Shown here: piece by piece, positions 61,986 to 64,000 of the stretch
Layout: every line of letters begins with the position of its first letter
Numbering within the stretch: position 1 is the first letter of the stretch
Assembly (NCBI GenBank): GCA_018697195.1
Contig: CM031858.1
Location: 128,721,133-128,785,132 of the forward strand
Origin: Certhia americana
Taxonomy: Eukaryota; Chordata; Aves; Passeriformes; Certhiidae
DNA length: 64,000 nucleotides
Direction of reading: 5' to 3'
Notes under the pieces: model-generated
What the model saw: the letters and a program-made list of their open reading frames with translations, nothing else
Databases searched by the model: none
Told to the model about the DNA's origin: nothing
Translations under genes and position numbers: made by a program

Positions 61986-64000
61986 AAACTCTGGAGAGGA
62001 AAGAAGAAATCAAAGATATGCCTTGTCCAGAATTTAGCTTGTGTCTGGTGGGACAAACATACAAAGTAAAAATGTACATTGCATAGCTTAGATAAGGTAA
62101 ATGAGGGAAGAAAAGAACTACCTGTGATAAAAATATACTCCTTACTGACTTCAATATAGTCAGGTAAGTAGAAAAATGATTTTGTTGTTTTATTCAAAGC
62201 ATTTGGATCCCATATAAAAAGTGTACATCAAATGAGAGTTAATAGAAATGAAAAGTCAAGTAAGGGACTACAACATGTGACTTCCCTTAAGACCAAAATC
62301 AAAACAGATTTGTTGTCTAGGTTAGGACACTGGTGCAATTCAGACAGCAAACTCTGGTGCTGAGATCCTGAAAACTCATCACACATGACATTGGGGCTGT
62401 ATAAACTCCAGCGAAGCTGAAGATCTGCTCTGTGCTTAACCAGAGTGGCTCAAGGAGGAGCACAGATCAGGACTCAGCTCCTGCCTGCATGGAAGCAGAC
62501 ACAAACAGCTGAATCTTGTCTAACACCAAAGATACTGAGAAATCTGGTTTTACACTGAACCATTTAGCAGGTTGCATTTTGGCTGGAAGGGAAGATCTAC
62601 CTCTCCTTGCTAACTTCTTGTTATACAGACAATCTGACCTGACACAAGGAATCTCCATTTCCTGGAGTGCATGTGAACTCCCAAAATAAGTCCCCAAATA
62701 AGCCTCTTCTTCAGTGACCCTCGCAGACCCCACTATACAGAAAGTCTCCCTGTATCTCAGTACAAGTGCTGGAGGAGAAGGTGGGTGCAGGAGCAGCTGA
62801 AACCTTGTTTGACCCTAGTTGGTGGAAGGGACATGACAGTGTCCTAGGGGTCATGGAGACAAGGGTGCACAATGGGGCCAACAAGTGCAGGCTGGGGCTA
62901 AGGCAGCCCATACAGCACAGCACAGAGTGAGCACTGGATCACAGTTCTATGATATTACAATCACCTAATAATTTTGAAGTGTTCTGTACTGTGAATCATA
63001 TTTCTACCATATGCTGATACCACCAGAGGCTAAAAATATCTGTTAGCAAGAAATTCCTTATTATAAATCTCTCTGAAGGACTAGATCCAGTAGTATTTCT
63101 TGGTGTCATATATGTGCACATGCATGCACACAAATGCACCTGTGTGCACAAGACTTACTGTATTCTTCACAAAACAAAGTCATAGCTTCTGTTTTCTTTG
63201 GAGGTGGGTGAATGAGGACAGATTAATGGTCCTGTCAGAGCCCAGTAAGTGGTTCTTTCACAGTGGTTATGGAAGGGGAAGTGTCATTTTCTTTCTTCAG
63301 GTTCAAGTTCTTTCTTTGTTTCAGAGAATCCAAGTTCAATCTCGCTCTTTGATATGCAGGTTTCTGGTAGAGATTGGTTAGAGGAGAATCAATATGATGA
63401 GGTACATCTTATGGGCCTAAAAGGAAAGACTACATTTCCTTACTTCTCCAGAGGAAGGCAAGTCAACTCCCACTTTTCCAAGATCTGTTTGGGAAGTTGA
63501 AGTCTATGTCTCAGCCTTGCAATACCCATGTTCCCTGCATTGCTCTGAATGTCCTTGTACAGGTCCAGGTGACTGATATTTCTCAACATGTTTTGTGCAA
63601 ATGTGCAGAACTCATCTCATTGTGCAAAATGATGGAGTTTATGAAGCCAGAAAGTAAAAGCAATTTATAAATCTCATTGCAGATCTCAGAGGAATAATGT
63701 AAGGCAAAATAGAGAGCTTATGTATCTCCTTTTCTTCACTGGTTACCATGTAAAGTAAGGGGAACTACTTTTAAGTAAAACTCAGCATTTGAAATAGTTT
63801 GTCTCCTTTGTCTAAAAGAGATTTTAAAAGAATCCATTTGTCCTGTTTTTCTTTCTGTTCCTTTTCTTTCCAACTCCCCCTTGAATACCACAGGTCTTAT
63901 TTCTGACTTACAAGGATGGTCATCTGCTCTTCTCATTCTCATGTGGTCTCCCTGGATAGCAGAGAAATGATGAACCTTGCATTCCTTCACTGTCATAGTC
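61986..64000. other. Unique noncoding DNA
   Basis: No gene is recognised. Near 63098-63150 an alternating purine-pyrimidine stretch (tatatgtgcacatgcatgca and further TG/CA words) could favour unusual DNA structure. A word ttctatgata at 62945 resembles a CR1 tail, but no CR1 body precedes it. Confidence 0.5.

Noticed and set aside
61745..62197. Pro/Lys/Asn/Thr-rich and Trp/Phe/Gly-rich frames on both strands
   Set aside because: They are translations of an A/C-rich low-complexity tract.
62740..62960. Possible fourth CR1, because of ttctatgata at 62945
   Set aside because: The upstream 200 bp does not match the CR1 3' region, and a single tail-like word is not enough.
63098..63150. Alternating purine-pyrimidine stretch as possible Z-DNA
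   Set aside because: It is interrupted and short, and without a computed energy it is not a supportable feature.

Overview
This window looks like intergenic or intronic DNA from a bird, most likely a passerine or close relative. The evidence is the repeat content: three 5'-truncated CR1 LINE fragments, one long terminal repeat (LTR) and one LTR fragment that resemble avian endogenous retrovirus families known to me from songbird genomes, and no L1 or Alu-type elements. The bird assignment is fairly secure. The passerine assignment is an inference from memory of LTR consensus sequences.

I found no protein-coding gene or exon I can support. The open frames are short, sit on both strands and show no family resemblance. 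The longest ones lie in a 40-bp minisatellite, in A/C-rich low-complexity DNA or across assembly gaps. I also recognised no tRNA, rRNA, snRNA or CRISPR array.

Layout: about 1-2160 is unique AT-rich DNA, followed by a minus-strand CR1 (2164-2905). A 93-bp direct duplication lies at 7584 and 8866. Unique DNA continues with small tandem repeats, an A/C-rich tract (11936-12015), a CpG-depleted GC patch (16690-16985) and a possible conserved noncoding element (19370-19690). A degraded LTR start (21428-21530) and a plus-strand CR1 (23071-23670) follow. The most structured part is 32753-34118, an LTR with a possible 6-bp target duplication whose interior has expanded into a 40-bp minisatellite containing a 10-N gap. 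Possible conserved elements lie at 34690-35110, 38690-38960, 46960-47400 and 55240-55400. A 48-bp tandem duplication (50748-50850), a palindromic cluster (51940-52100) and a third CR1 (52588-53190) come next. The right end holds a 100-N gap inside poly-A (58645-58905), a small CpG cluster beside a CTCF-like motif (59533-59765) and an A/C-rich tract with G-quadruplex potential on the minus strand (61829-61985). Several short stretches resemble ancient MIR-type SINEs.

There are no genes here to link into a pathway. If the window has a function, it is most likely regulatory or structural. The best candidates for a second look are the LTR-embedded minisatellite, the 93-bp duplication, the palindromic cluster and the possible conserved elements.
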